Shown piece after piece: positions 35,120-44,341 of a DNA stretch of 55,824 nt. A program made the position numbers and the translations under genes. The notes under the pieces are model-generated. The model had not been told where the DNA came from. It saw only the letters and a list, made by a program, of their open reading frames with translations, and made no database searches. Where the stretch lies: contig JAAYQF010000029.1 of assembly GCA_012519425.1 (NCBI GenBank), forward strand, positions 1-55,824. The letters are read 5' to 3'. The stretch is from Bacteroidales bacterium. GTDB lineage: Bacteria; Bacteroidota; Bacteroidia; Bacteroidales; Paludibacteraceae. Every line of letters starts with the position of its first letter. The first letter of the stretch is position 1.

Positions 35120-36268
35120 ATGAGCTATAAATATCATTACGTACTTTCATTCATATTATTTTTATTGCTAATAAGTGTAAGCAGCGTTCTTTTAGGACAG
35201 GGTTCCGACACCTTACGCATTGCAACTTACAATATTCGCTACGCCAACTCAAGTGATACAGGCAACAGAAATTGGTCGGTAAGAAAGACATTTGTAGGTA
35301 ATATCATCAAATCGAATCGTTTCGACATTTTCGGAGTACAAGAAATTGGTTCCGCAACGCAACAAAGTGACCTGATGACTCAACTGCCCGGATACAGCAT
35401 TTTTTGGAAGGGTAGAGGCAACAACGAAGGCACATCAGGAGAAAGAGTTGCAATTATTTACAGAACAAACCGCTTCCAAATGCTTGGGAGCGGATGGTTC
35501 TTTCTTTCTGAAACCCCTGATACTTACAGTGTCGGTTGGGATGCTCAATTAGCAAGAATTTGTATCTGGGCAAAAATGTATGATACCGTAACAGAAAAAG
35601 ATTTCTACTTTTTCAACACCCATTTTGATCATGTCGGTGCAGTAGCACGAGCTGAGTCTGCTAAGCTGGTTATCTCACGAATTAATAGTATTACAGCAAA
35701 TGATTCAGACTTGCCGGTATTTCTTACCGGAGATTTTAATTTTTCAACCGAGAACGGAACAACAGCCTATGTTGCCTTGCTTGAAGGTGGATTAAGTGAT
35801 AGTAGAAAAATAGTACCAAGAAGACAAATTACCGGTCCTGTAGGGACGGCCAACAGTTGGAATCTGACACCATCAGATATTACCGAGTCAAGAAGAATTG
35901 ATTTTATTTATTTAAATCAAAAATCAGAAGTGTTGTCATATACCACCATCGACACAAAGTACGTCAATGATGCTTATCCTTCAGATCATTTCCCGGTACT
36001 GATTACAGCAAGAGTAAAAAAAGCATCATCAGGACTAAGTAATAACTTAGCAGATGCAGGCTTGAAAATAAGCCATACTAATAACGGAATACGCATTTCA
36101 GGAGAAACACCTTTTACTTGCGAAATATACAACAGCATCGGTGTTCTAAAAGGAACCTCAAAGGGAAAAACAAATGACATCGCTTTTAAAGGTCTGGATA
36201 AAGGTATTTATATCATCAAAATAACTAACGGGCAGGCGACAGTCAGCTCTAAAATTATTACAAATTAA
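35120..36268 (+). CDS. Endonuclease/exonuclease/phosphatase-family enzyme with T9SS domain
   Basis: This is a secreted phosphoesterase of the EEP (DNase I/sphingomyelinase/inositol phosphatase) superfamily. From ATG 35120 it has 382 residues with a hydrophobic leader. Active-site residues are all present: Asn38 (T-Y-N-I-R), Glu75 (V-Q-E-I-G), His168 (N-T-H-F-D-H), Asp205 and Asn207 (G-D-F-N), Asp289 and His290 (P-S-D-H). The last 70 residues form a T9SS sorting domain (G-L-K-I-S-H-T-N-N-G-I-R-I-S), so it is delivered to the cell surface. The frame opens at 34973, but that region is the MITE-like repeat. Substrate could be a phosphodiester of a lipid, nucleic acid or glycan. Confidence 0.9.
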   Translation: MSYKYHYVLSFILFLLLISVSSVLLGQGSDTLRIATYNIRYANSSDTGNRNWSVRKTFVGNIIKSNRFDIFGVQEIGSATQQSDLMTQLPGYSIFWKGRGNNEGTSGERVAIIYRTNRFQMLGSGWFFLSETPDTYSVGWDAQLARICIWAKMYDTVTEKDFYFFNTHFDHVGAVARAESAKLVISRINSITANDSDLPVFLTGDFNFSTENGTTAYVALLEGGLSDSRKIVPRRQITGPVGTANSWNLTPSDITESRRIDFIYLNQKSEVLSYTTIDTKYVNDAYPSDHFPVLITARVKKASSGLSNNLADAGLKISHTNNGIRISGETPFTCEIYNSIGVLKGTSKGKTNDIAFKGLDKGIYIIKITNGQATVSSKIITN

Positions 36269-36306
36269 AATAAATCAATTATTACTAACTTCAAAATTAT
36301 AACGTT

Positions 36307-38490
36307 ATGAAAAAAAAATTCTCTTTTTTATTAATCGCATCATTTACATTGATCCTGCATACCAACGCACAAGTTATGGAATGGTACACTTACTGGGGTA
36401 GCAATGTGGCAGGCAATCAAATTCAACCGATACGCATGGTAGTTGATGATGCCGGTGCTATCTACACAGCTGCCCGTTTTGGTGGCAATAGTGTTCAGAT
36501 TCTTGGTCAAACAGTTTCAAGTCAATCGGGTGTTGACTTGGGCGATGCTATCATTGTCAAAATGACACCGGACAAAGTAGCTGTATGGAGCCGTAAATTG
36601 GTTAACTCAGGCGAAGCAGCTATCAGCGACATGGTTATTGACAACGAAGGAAACCTCGTGGTTACAGGAACTTTCAAAGGAACACTCCAGGCTGATGAGA
36701 ATAATTCAATGACCATGGAAGATCCTTCCGGTTATGTTGCCCTTTCTATCTTTGTAATTCGTTATGATGCAAATGGAAACATGCTTAAAATGTGGCAATT
36801 ACCAGCTGAAGAAGCTACTGTGGAAAGTGTAACTGTAGATGGTTCCGGCAACATCATCATCTCAGGTACTTTTGGTAGTGAAATGTCCTTTGACCCCGCT
36901 AACCTGACCAGCTTTGTAGGAAGTACTCAGCATTGGAATCAGATGTATGTAGCTAAGTATTCCAAGGATGGTGCCTTAATCTGGGCAAAACATCAGCAAG
37001 CGGCTGACGCCAGCTTTGTAAATGCATTCTCTAAAGCAGATGCTGAAGGTAATGTTTTTGTCACTGGTACATTCTCAGGATCGACTACACTAGCCGGAAC
37101 CAATCTTGCAACTCAAACGGCTATCAACGACTTATTTTTACTGAAGTACACTTCCTCGGGAGTAGAAAGCTGGGTACGACACATCAAAGGTTCACGTAAC
37201 GATAAAGCGGCAGGAGTTGAAATCAGTCCAATCGGTAACGTGGCTGTATTAAGCAGCTATTATTCGGAAGACATTACAATCGACCAAAGTACCGACACCC
37301 TGCAAAACGGATTTGCAACAAAAGAAGGCGATGCCAATCAAACTCACATCGGTGTGTTCGCATTTGACAAAAACAATGGAGATTACTGCTGGTGGTATTC
37401 ATTTGGACAGGGCTCTACTGTTGGTGGGGGCGGAGCTATCGCCAGCAACATTCGTGTAACCAATGAAGGTGTATGGTATATCGTTGGTAGTATGTCATCC
37501 CGCTTTGGGGATTTGTACACACATTCAAACTTTGGTGGAAACGCGAGATCCGGTATCAGAACCGTTGACGGTATATGGATGCAACACAATACAAATGGTG
37601 GGGGTGATGGACTTTATTTTGTACTCACACGTGATGGTAAACTGGCTTCCGTTGCCCGTCCCGGTGGAACCCAAACTGAAGTGATCACAGACATTGCTTT
37701 AAGTCCGGATAAAAACCACGTGTATATGCTTTTAGAAGTCAGAGCAAGGGCTAACGTAATTTACACTTGTCCCGACAATATGTTCGATAGTTTTACTGAC
37801 CTTTATACCAACTTCCCAGAACGTAAAGATATGTACACCCTTTTGCCGGCATATTGCCCTGAAGACCCGGTTGACAATAAATATACTTCTACCTATGTAG
37901 GATTTACTTCAACTATATTGGGCAAATATAAATTACCAGAAATAGTTCCGAATCAATTGCCCGAATTTACAGTGGGAATAGAATATAACCAGCTATTGTC
38001 CATTGCGTCTCCTGCCGGGGAGCAAAAATTTTATCAATTGGCAATTCCCGAAGAACTTAACTTCTACAACAACACATTGACTGGAACGATCTCAAAGGCT
38101 GAAAACCTGTGCTTTGGTGTGATTGCAACCGATAGCACTGCCAATCCGGGACCTATTACATACTACGCTCAGGATCCAAATCAAGAATCTATCCGCGGAA
38201 GGAGTCGTAACGTACGTTACATGCCTCTGAATGCAAAAGATGAATCTTCGGTGAAAAATCCATTGGCTGCAAATGCAGCATTCTATCCCACTATTACTTC
38301 TGATGTGCTGAATATTCAAACTTCAGAAACAAATTATGTGGTTAATCTCTATAACCAGGTTGGTCAGTTAATCGGAAGATACAGCAACCCAATCAGTATT
38401 GACGTAAAGAATTTACCCGCCGGGTTATATCATGCACAACTCAAATCAATAACCGGAGCTGTCAAAACAGCTAAATTTATCATTGAATAA
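36307..38490 (+). CDS. SBBP-type beta-propeller protein with T9SS domain
   Basis: This is a 727-residue secreted protein. After the signal peptide, repeated blades contain the pattern V-D-x-x-G-N-I-x-V-T-G-T-F-x-G (for example near residues 110-125, 175-190 and 250-265), typical of seven-bladed SBBP propellers. A putative Ig-like segment (about 555-620) and a T9SS sorting domain (last 75 residues, I-T-S-D-V-L-N-I-Q-T ... A-G-L-Y-H-A-Q-L) follow. Its sorting domain shares the Y-N-Q-V-G motif with the 33105-34889 protein. It likely binds substrate or partner at the surface. Confidence 0.82.
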   Translation: MKKKFSFLLIASFTLILHTNAQVMEWYTYWGSNVAGNQIQPIRMVVDDAGAIYTAARFGGNSVQILGQTVSSQSGVDLGDAIIVKMTPDKVAVWSRKLVNSGEAAISDMVIDNEGNLVVTGTFKGTLQADENNSMTMEDPSGYVALSIFVIRYDANGNMLKMWQLPAEEATVESVTVDGSGNIIISGTFGSEMSFDPANLTSFVGSTQHWNQMYVAKYSKDGALIWAKHQQAADASFVNAFSKADAEGNVFVTGTFSGSTTLAGTNLATQTAINDLFLLKYTSSGVESWVRHIKGSRNDKAAGVEISPIGNVAVLSSYYSEDITIDQSTDTLQNGFATKEGDANQTHIGVFAFDKNNGDYCWWYSFGQGSTVGGGGAIASNIRVTNEGVWYIVGSMSSRFGDLYTHSNFGGNARSGIRTVDGIWMQHNTNGGGDGLYFVLTRDGKLASVARPGGTQTEVITDIALSPDKNHVYMLLEVRARANVIYTCPDNMFDSFTDLYTNFPERKDMYTLLPAYCPEDPVDNKYTSTYVGFTSTILGKYKLPEIVPNQLPEFTVGIEYNQLLSIASPAGEQKFYQLAIPEELNFYNNTLTGTISKAENLCFGVIATDSTANPGPITYYAQDPNQESIRGRSRNVRYMPLNAKDESSVKNPLAANAAFYPTITSDVLNIQTSETNYVVNLYNQVGQLIGRYSNPISIDVKNLPAGLYHAQLKSITGAVKTAKFIIE

Positions 38491-38503
38491 ATAAATTTCT
38501 GAC

Positions 38504-38647
38504 GGTGTCTTAGAAGTGTCCAACTGCTGCACTTCGACTTTGCTCAGTAACCACGTTACTTTCGATATTCGGGCTCAGTCACATACTTCAAGTATGCTCC
38601 TTTTCCCTTAATCTCAGCGCCTTGCATTTGGACACTTCTAAGGCATC
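38504..38647 (-). mobile_element. MITE-like repeat, copy B
   Basis: A 144-base element with strong terminal inverted repeats: CTTAGAAGTGTCCAA at the left and its exact complement at the right (15 of 15), extending to 18 of 20 with the outer bases. The centre contains a palindrome CATACTT-caAGTATG-like segment. It is in opposite orientation to copy A at 34953-35106 and brackets the two genes between. It is non-coding. Confidence 0.8.
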
Positions 38648-38719
38648 TTATTGTTTTTAGTTTAATATTTGTTTTGAGACAACTCCATTTTTTTTATCTG
38701 GTATTAGCAAAAAAGACAC

Positions 38720-41203
38720 ATGAAAAAAATATTCTATTTTCTTCTTATTAGTTTTATTAGTTTTTTTGTGTTTACAACTCATGCATCCACCACGGAAGTT
38801 GACAGCATTACAGGTTTTGCCAAAACAAACACAGGAGATCCTATTCCCAATGCTGTTGTCAGCGACGGGTACGCCGTTGTTAAGACAGGATCCGATGGTT
38901 ATTATTCCTTTCCTCGTCACGACCGCACTGAATTTGTTTTTATCTCTGTCCCTGAAGCATACGAAATCCCTATGGGAAACGATGGGGCGCCTCAAATTTA
39001 TGCCCGGGTTTCAACATCGGGTAATTTTTCTCACAATTTTACCTTGGTTCCTTTTGCTGATGGTGGTGCAGCTGACTTTAACCATGTTATGATTGGTATT
39101 TCAGATCCTCAGGTCAGAAGGGACTATGAAACATGGCGCTTCAGGAATGAAACAATCAAAGACATTAAAGAATTAAAAGCATCCTACCCTGCCGGAACCC
39201 CATTTTACGGCGTGGTTGTAGGCGACTTGGTTTGGGACGATTACAAACGCCTGGAAGAACACAAAGCTTCTGTGGCAGGTACCGGTTTCCCCGTTTTCAA
39301 TGTAATAGGTAATCATGATCATGATATGACTAAATGTGGTGACATCGAGTCTGACCACTACTTTAAAGCCGCGTTTGGTCCTACTTATTACTCTTTCAAC
39401 AGAGGAAATATCCATTATGTAATGATGGACAATATCGATTACATTGGTTGCAATACAAAAAATTACACATGTAATATTACACAAAATCAGATTGATTGGT
39501 TGATTAAAGACCTTGCAGAAGTACCCATTGAAAAGACCATCGTACTCTCGGTACATGCACCCATGCATGGGTCGGGTGTGGCAAACAGACAGACAGTATA
39601 TAACCTGATGGGAGGCCGCAGAAACATACAACACATCATTGCCGGTCATCACCATTGTTTAACAAATAATGAAATAAGCACCAGACTTTTTGAACACGTA
39701 ATCGGTTCGGCAAATGGAGCACAATGGTCAGGTGACTATTGCGCCGATGGAGCTCCAAACGGTTATGGAGTATTTGAAGCAGGAGACAGAGGATTCAATA
39801 ACTGGTACTACAAAGCAACCGGGAAAAGTAAAGATTATCAATTTGAGGCTTATCCTACCGGAAGTTTCGGCGAAAGCAACGGCAAAGGCGATTATATTAT
39901 AGCCAATGTATGGAATTATGACAGCCGATGGAGCGTCAATATCTATGAAAATGGTGTAAAAAAAGTAATGCAACAGTTTACCGGTGTTGATCCCCGTATG
40001 TTTGACTTCCTTGGCAAAGAAGGAGATACACGCCCCAACTACCCCGGAAGTGATGGAGGAACTACAGCTTCTCAAAACCCGGGACCTTCTGCTACTCCTC
40101 ACATGTTCTCGTACAAACCAACAGATCCCGATGCTGAATTTATAGTTGAAGTTACCGATAGGTCCGGAAATGTGTATACAAAAAAACTGTTGCGTAATAT
40201 CATGGTCGCTTCTTTTGATAAAGAAGAGGATGAATATGTTTACCGTCAGAATTTCAACACACTACCCTTTTACCCTAATCACCTGTTGAAGGACAGAACG
40301 GCTAAAGGAACCTTTGTCCCCGGACATAGTCCTGAGGGTTGGTATATTACCACTTCCGGTAATATCCGTCCTTCAGGAAATATCATTCCAGACTGGTCAA
40401 CATTCAACTATTACCGCATCAACAACGGAGACCAAAATTCGGGTTGGATATATTCATACGGCGCAGGAAATCCAGCAGTTCCTAATGAACATTCAACAGA
40501 ACGTGCCCTGGGTTCTCTCATTTCCTCGACCCACCGTAACATCCATTTCGGAGTGATGATCGAGAATAACACCGGTGAAATTTTAAGCGAACTGGAAATT
40601 AATTACACCGGAGAAATGTGGCGTGCCGGATCTAATCCTGCAGATCAACAGACACTCACTTTCTCCTATGCTGTTAATCCTGACGCCAAAGCCATCCGTG
40701 AGAGAAGATTGTGGATTTCGGAGGTTGAAACTACAACCGTAGATTCTTTGTCGTTCGTTTCTCCGGTTAACAATACGGCGGCACAATCGGGATTGACCGA
40801 TGTTGCTATCGATGGGAATAATGCAGTCAACCGTGTTCGCATCAAAGGTAAAATTGACGCGCCAATTGCTCCGGGACAAGTGGTTTTACTCCGCTGGGAA
40901 GACATTGACGATTCCGGAAACGATCATGGACTTGCTATCGACAACCTTATTGTTAAAGCCATTCCAAAGAAAGCGAGCGGTATTGATGAATGGACTGAAA
41001 ATCTCAGTATGTTTTACAATATTGGAAAAAAAATATTCTTCACCGGAAACCAACATGAAAATAAATTAACAATTTATGACCTGACCGGTAAAATCATATT
41101 TCAAAAAACTACTCACGCCAACATATTGGATCTGACTGGCATAATCGATAACGGAGTTTTCATTGTGCGTGTTGGCAGCATAGCTAAAAAACTAGTGTTT
41201 TAA
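38720..41203 (+). CDS. Calcineurin-like metallophosphoesterase with T9SS domain
   Basis: This is an 827-residue secreted enzyme. Residues about 27-115 form a MetallophosN-like beta sandwich; the catalytic domain follows with Asp129 (S-D-P-Q), Asp169 (G-D-L-V), Asn198-His199-Asp200 (G-N-H-D), His279 (V-H-A-P-M-H-G) and His310-312 (G-H-H-H), the full set of dinuclear metal ligands. A MetallophosC-like domain and a further beta domain (about 505-745) precede a T9SS sorting domain (I-Y-D-L-T-G-K-I-I-F). Families with this layout act as phosphatases or phosphodiesterases. Next to the EEP enzymes and an organophosphate carrier it suggests release of phosphate or a phospho-moiety outside the cell. 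Confidence 0.9.
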   Translation: MKKIFYFLLISFISFFVFTTHASTTEVDSITGFAKTNTGDPIPNAVVSDGYAVVKTGSDGYYSFPRHDRTEFVFISVPEAYEIPMGNDGAPQIYARVSTSGNFSHNFTLVPFADGGAADFNHVMIGISDPQVRRDYETWRFRNETIKDIKELKASYPAGTPFYGVVVGDLVWDDYKRLEEHKASVAGTGFPVFNVIGNHDHDMTKCGDIESDHYFKAAFGPTYYSFNRGNIHYVMMDNIDYIGCNTKNYTCNITQNQIDWLIKDLAEVPIEKTIVLSVHAPMHGSGVANRQTVYNLMGGRRNIQHIIAGHHHCLTNNEISTRLFEHVIGSANGAQWSGDYCADGAPNGYGVFEAGDRGFNNWYYKATGKSKDYQFEAYPTGSFGESNGKGDYIIANVWNYDSRWSVNIYENGVKKVMQQFTGVDPRMFDFLGKEGDTRPNYPGSDGGTTASQNPGPSATPHMFSYKPTDPDAEFIVEVTDRSGNVYTKKLLRNIMVASFDKEEDEYVYRQNFNTLPFYPNHLLKDRTAKGTFVPGHSPEGWYITTSGNIRPSGNIIPDWSTFNYYRINNGDQNSGWIYSYGAGNPAVPNEHSTERALGSLISSTHRNIHFGVMIENNTGEILSELEINYTGEMWRAGSNPADQQTLTFSYAVNPDAKAIRERRLWISEVETTTVDSLSFVSPVNNTAAQSGLTDVAIDGNNAVNRVRIKGKIDAPIAPGQVVLLRWEDIDDSGNDHGLAIDNLIVKAIPKKASGIDEWTENLSMFYNIGKKIFFTGNQHENKLTIYDLTGKIIFQKTTHANILDLTGIIDNGVFIVRVGSIAKKLVF

Positions 41204-41220
41204 ACTAAAAGAGAAAGTAG

Positions 41221-42510
41221 ATGGAAAAAGATGTAAAAAGTCTGAGAAGAACAGGTGTATTCTGGGCTGTAACAATTGGTTACGGACTATTCTATGTAAC
41301 CCGTTTAAGTTTAAATGTTTTAAAAAAGTCAATTGTTGATGAAAGCATTCTAACTGAATCTCAGCTTGGGATGGTAGGCTCTGCCTTGTTCTTCACTTAC
41401 GCAATTGGTAAATTGTTGAATGGATTTCTTGCCGACCGGGTGAATATTCGTTACTTCATGGCAATATCTCTTTTAATTTGTTCAGTTGTCAATATTCTAC
41501 TTGGATTTCAAACTGCATTCTGGTTTTTCCTGATATTGTGGACACTTAACGGATGGTTCCAATCCACAGGAGCAGTCAGTAGTATCATTGCCCTTAAAAG
41601 GTGGTATCCACCTCACAGGATAGGTACGGTTTACGGCTTCTGGAGTGCCAGCCATAACATCGGAGAAGCCATTACATTTACCTTCACTGCATTTGTTGTA
41701 GGAGCCCTGGGATGGCAATGGGGATTTTGGAGTGCTGGTTTTTTAGGCTTGCTGGGGGTTTTACTGATTTTCTTTTTCTTGATCCCAAGACCATCAGCTT
41801 CCAAAGATGCATTTCAAGAGCAACTCGTGCTTAAACAGCAAAACATTGGTCTGAAACAATTAGAGGTACTTAAAAACCCAATGATCTGGGTATTGGCACT
41901 CAGTAGCGCTTTTATGTATATTGCTCGTTATGCTGTAAATAGCTGGGGGATATTCTATTTCGAAACAGAAAAGGGATATACGGTACTGGAAGCCAGTTCG
42001 CTCATATCAATCAGTTCTATTTTCGGAATATTTGGGACTATCTTCTCCGGACTATTTTCTGATAAATTATTCAAAGGAGACCGAACCATTCCTGCAATAC
42101 TCATGTCAGCACTGAATTTATTTGCATTATTGCTATTCCTGTTGGTTCCTGCCGGATATTACTACATCGACATTATCAGCATGGTATTGTTCGGAATTTC
42201 CATCGGAGTACTGATTTGCTTCCTTGGTGGTTTGATGGCTGTTGACATCGCTCCGAAAGAAGCTGTAGGTGCTGCTGCAGGTGTAATCGGAATTGCCAGC
42301 TATATTGCTGCAGGTGTACAGGATGTCCTCAGTGGTTTCCTCATCGAAGGTAAAAAAACAATTGTTGATGGTATCACTACATATAACTTTAATAACATCC
42401 GCTATTTCTGGCTGACGGCTGCAGCATTATCTCTTACCTTATTGATTGTCATTGCGGGGAGACATCAGAAAGCCCAAAAACAATCACAGGAAAATTATAC
42501 AAAAGTTTAG
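41221..42510 (+). CDS. MFS transporter, organophosphate:phosphate antiporter type (GlpT/UhpT-like)
   Basis: This is a 429-residue inner-membrane carrier with 12 predicted helices. The start has the OPA-family pattern G-Y-G-L-F-Y-V-T-R-L with Arg28, and helix 7 has M-Y-I-A-R-Y-A-V-N-S-W-G with Arg236; these correspond to the two phosphate-binding arginines of GlpT (Arg45 and Arg269). Other marks are F-F-T-Y-A-I-G-K-L-L-N-G-F-L-A-D-R. It should exchange a phosphorylated sugar or glycerol-3-phosphate for inorganic phosphate. It starts 18 bases after the phosphoesterase and 21 before the next EEP gene, so it belongs to this operon. A membrane-bound sensor role, as in UhpC, is the main alternative. 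Confidence 0.9.
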   Translation: MEKDVKSLRRTGVFWAVTIGYGLFYVTRLSLNVLKKSIVDESILTESQLGMVGSALFFTYAIGKLLNGFLADRVNIRYFMAISLLICSVVNILLGFQTAFWFFLILWTLNGWFQSTGAVSSIIALKRWYPPHRIGTVYGFWSASHNIGEAITFTFTAFVVGALGWQWGFWSAGFLGLLGVLLIFFFLIPRPSASKDAFQEQLVLKQQNIGLKQLEVLKNPMIWVLALSSAFMYIARYAVNSWGIFYFETEKGYTVLEASSLISISSIFGIFGTIFSGLFSDKLFKGDRTIPAILMSALNLFALLLFLLVPAGYYYIDIISMVLFGISIGVLICFLGGLMAVDIAPKEAVGAAAGVIGIASYIAAGVQDVLSGFLIEGKKTIVDGITTYNFNNIRYFWLTAAALSLTLLIVIAGRHQKAQKQSQENYTKV

Positions 42511-42530
42511 TATTTAAAAATAAAATATAA

Positions 42531-43382
42531 ATGAAAACACATATAAAAAAATTGACACTGTTATCTGTATGCATCAGCACATTGAGTTTGATGTCGTTTG
42601 GATGTAAACCCACTGATCATAAATTACCCAAAGATAATATCCGCCTGGCAGTATATAACATTCGTGGGGAAGATCCGAATGATGGGGTAAATCTTTGGAA
42701 GTTCAGAAAAGACTCGTTAATTAAGATTGTTCTGAAGAACAACATGGAAATTGTGGGGCTTCAAGAAGCTGTTCAATTTCAATTAGAAGATATTGTGGCC
42801 GGAACTTCGTATAAGTTCGTAGGAAAAGAAGGTTTGTTTAATCCAGTTATTTATGACGGAAAACGTTTCGAGGCCATTGAATGGGACATGTTCTGGCTAA
42901 ATGAAAACAACGAGCCGGAGGTAAAAGGTTGGGACGGAAAATATGCCCGCTACTGTACCTGGGTAAAATTTAAAGACAAAAAGACCCAAAAAGAATTTTA
43001 TTTCTTTAATACCCATTTTGATCATCGGGGGCTGATGGCTAAGACCAACAGTGCTACACTCATCAGTAAAGAAGCAAAAAAGATTGCAGGCAATACTCCT
43101 TTCTTAATCGGAGGTGATCTGAATAGTAAATCAAATACAGAAGCTTATCGGATTCTGTCGGAGAATTTTACAGACGCAAGAAAAGCAGCGCCACAGGAAA
43201 GAGTGTATGGTCCGGTTGGAACCGCTCATAACTTTGGTGGCGTACATCCGGTGCAAATTGATTACATCTTCGTCGCACCTAAAATTAAAATACACACCTA
43301 TCGGGCAATTGATGAGGCGTATGAAAACGACTTGTTTCCTTCCGACCACTATCCGGTATATGTGGATTTAACCATTAAGTAG
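42531..43382 (+). CDS. EEP-family phosphoesterase, predicted lipoprotein (second copy)
   Basis: This 283-residue enzyme has a lipobox M-S-F-G-C with Cys25. Catalytic residues are intact: Asn43, Glu79 (L-Q-E-A), His162 (N-T-H-F-D-H-R-G), Asp196 and Asn198 (G-D-L-N), Asp272 and His273 (P-S-D-H). It lacks a sorting domain, so it should be anchored to a membrane, inner face of the outer membrane or surface, in contrast to the T9SS-sorted copy at 35120. It shares the F-N-T-H-F-D-H core with the next gene and follows the carrier gene by 20 bases. Confidence 0.92.
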   Translation: MKTHIKKLTLLSVCISTLSLMSFGCKPTDHKLPKDNIRLAVYNIRGEDPNDGVNLWKFRKDSLIKIVLKNNMEIVGLQEAVQFQLEDIVAGTSYKFVGKEGLFNPVIYDGKRFEAIEWDMFWLNENNEPEVKGWDGKYARYCTWVKFKDKKTQKEFYFFNTHFDHRGLMAKTNSATLISKEAKKIAGNTPFLIGGDLNSKSNTEAYRILSENFTDARKAAPQERVYGPVGTAHNFGGVHPVQIDYIFVAPKIKIHTYRAIDEAYENDLFPSDHYPVYVDLTIK

Positions 43383-43447
43383 GTTATTACCCCAACTTTG
43401 ACGAACAATTATTAAATCAACATTTCAAACAATAAAACAATATTATC

Positions 43448-44281
43448 ATGAGAAAATTATTTATAGTAATCATAACCATTCCGTTTCTATTTAGTTGTGT
43501 CAAAAAAACAGAAAACAAAACGACTCTCCGCGTTATGTCATTTAATATCCGTTACGACGAACCTAAGGATGGTGAGAATAACTGGAAATTCCGCCGTCAG
43601 GCTTGTGTGGATATGATCAACGATCAACAACCCGATGTTTTTGGTATTCAGGAAGGACTCATACATCAGGTTAACTTCCTGGATTCAGCATTGGCTGATT
43701 TTGCTTTTGTTGGTGAGGGACGCGATAGTTCAGTAAAAAACAATGAATACACGGCATTGTTTTACAATACCGGTAAATTTGACTTGTTAAGTTCGGGAAC
43801 AAACTGGTTAAGTGAAACACCTGAAGTTTCTTCAAGAGGCTGGGATGCCAAATACAATCGCATAGTGACCTGGGCACATCTTAAAAATAAGAGTAACAAC
43901 AAAAAATTTATCGTCCTGAACACCCATTTTGACCATCGCGGAGTTCAGGCACGTATTGAGTCAGCAAAATTCATAGTTCAAAAAGCGGCTGAATTATCCG
44001 GAGACACACTTATGACCTTTGTTATAGGAGACTTTAATACCCTGCCTAATGATTCATTACTTGACCCTATCTATCAATATCTCGAATCATCCCAGTCAAC
44101 TGCTGCGATAACAGATTCATTAGGTACCACAAATGAATTTAAAGTTACACAGGAAGGCAAAATCATTGATTACATCTTTTATCGTTTTGCTGCGCCAATC
44201 CAGTACCAAACCATCGTAAAGGATTACGGAGTTCCCTATATTTCAGATCACTACCCGATTATGACAATTTTTGAGTATTAA
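43448..44281 (+). CDS. EEP-family phosphoesterase, predicted lipoprotein (third copy)
   Basis: This 277-residue protein has a short leader with lipobox L-F-S-C (Cys17). The active site is complete: Asn33 (F-N-I-R-Y-D), Glu69 (I-Q-E-G), His160 (N-T-H-F-D-H-R-G), Asp195 and Asn197 (G-D-F-N), Asp267 and His268 (S-D-H). It carries the motif E-P-K-D-G-E-N-N-W-K-F-R-R, common in Bacteroidota EEP enzymes that occur in glycan loci. It is 65 bases after its neighbour. Three EEP enzymes in one locus with different anchoring suggest successive steps on the same substrate. Confidence 0.92.
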   Translation: MRKLFIVIITIPFLFSCVKKTENKTTLRVMSFNIRYDEPKDGENNWKFRRQACVDMINDQQPDVFGIQEGLIHQVNFLDSALADFAFVGEGRDSSVKNNEYTALFYNTGKFDLLSSGTNWLSETPEVSSRGWDAKYNRIVTWAHLKNKSNNKKFIVLNTHFDHRGVQARIESAKFIVQKAAELSGDTLMTFVIGDFNTLPNDSLLDPIYQYLESSQSTAAITDSLGTTNEFKVTQEGKIIDYIFYRFAAPIQYQTIVKDYGVPYISDHYPIMTIFEY

Positions 44282-44341
44282 AGACATTTTAGACACAAAA
44301 ACACAATTACTTATTTGCAAATCATCTAAATATACAGCTTT

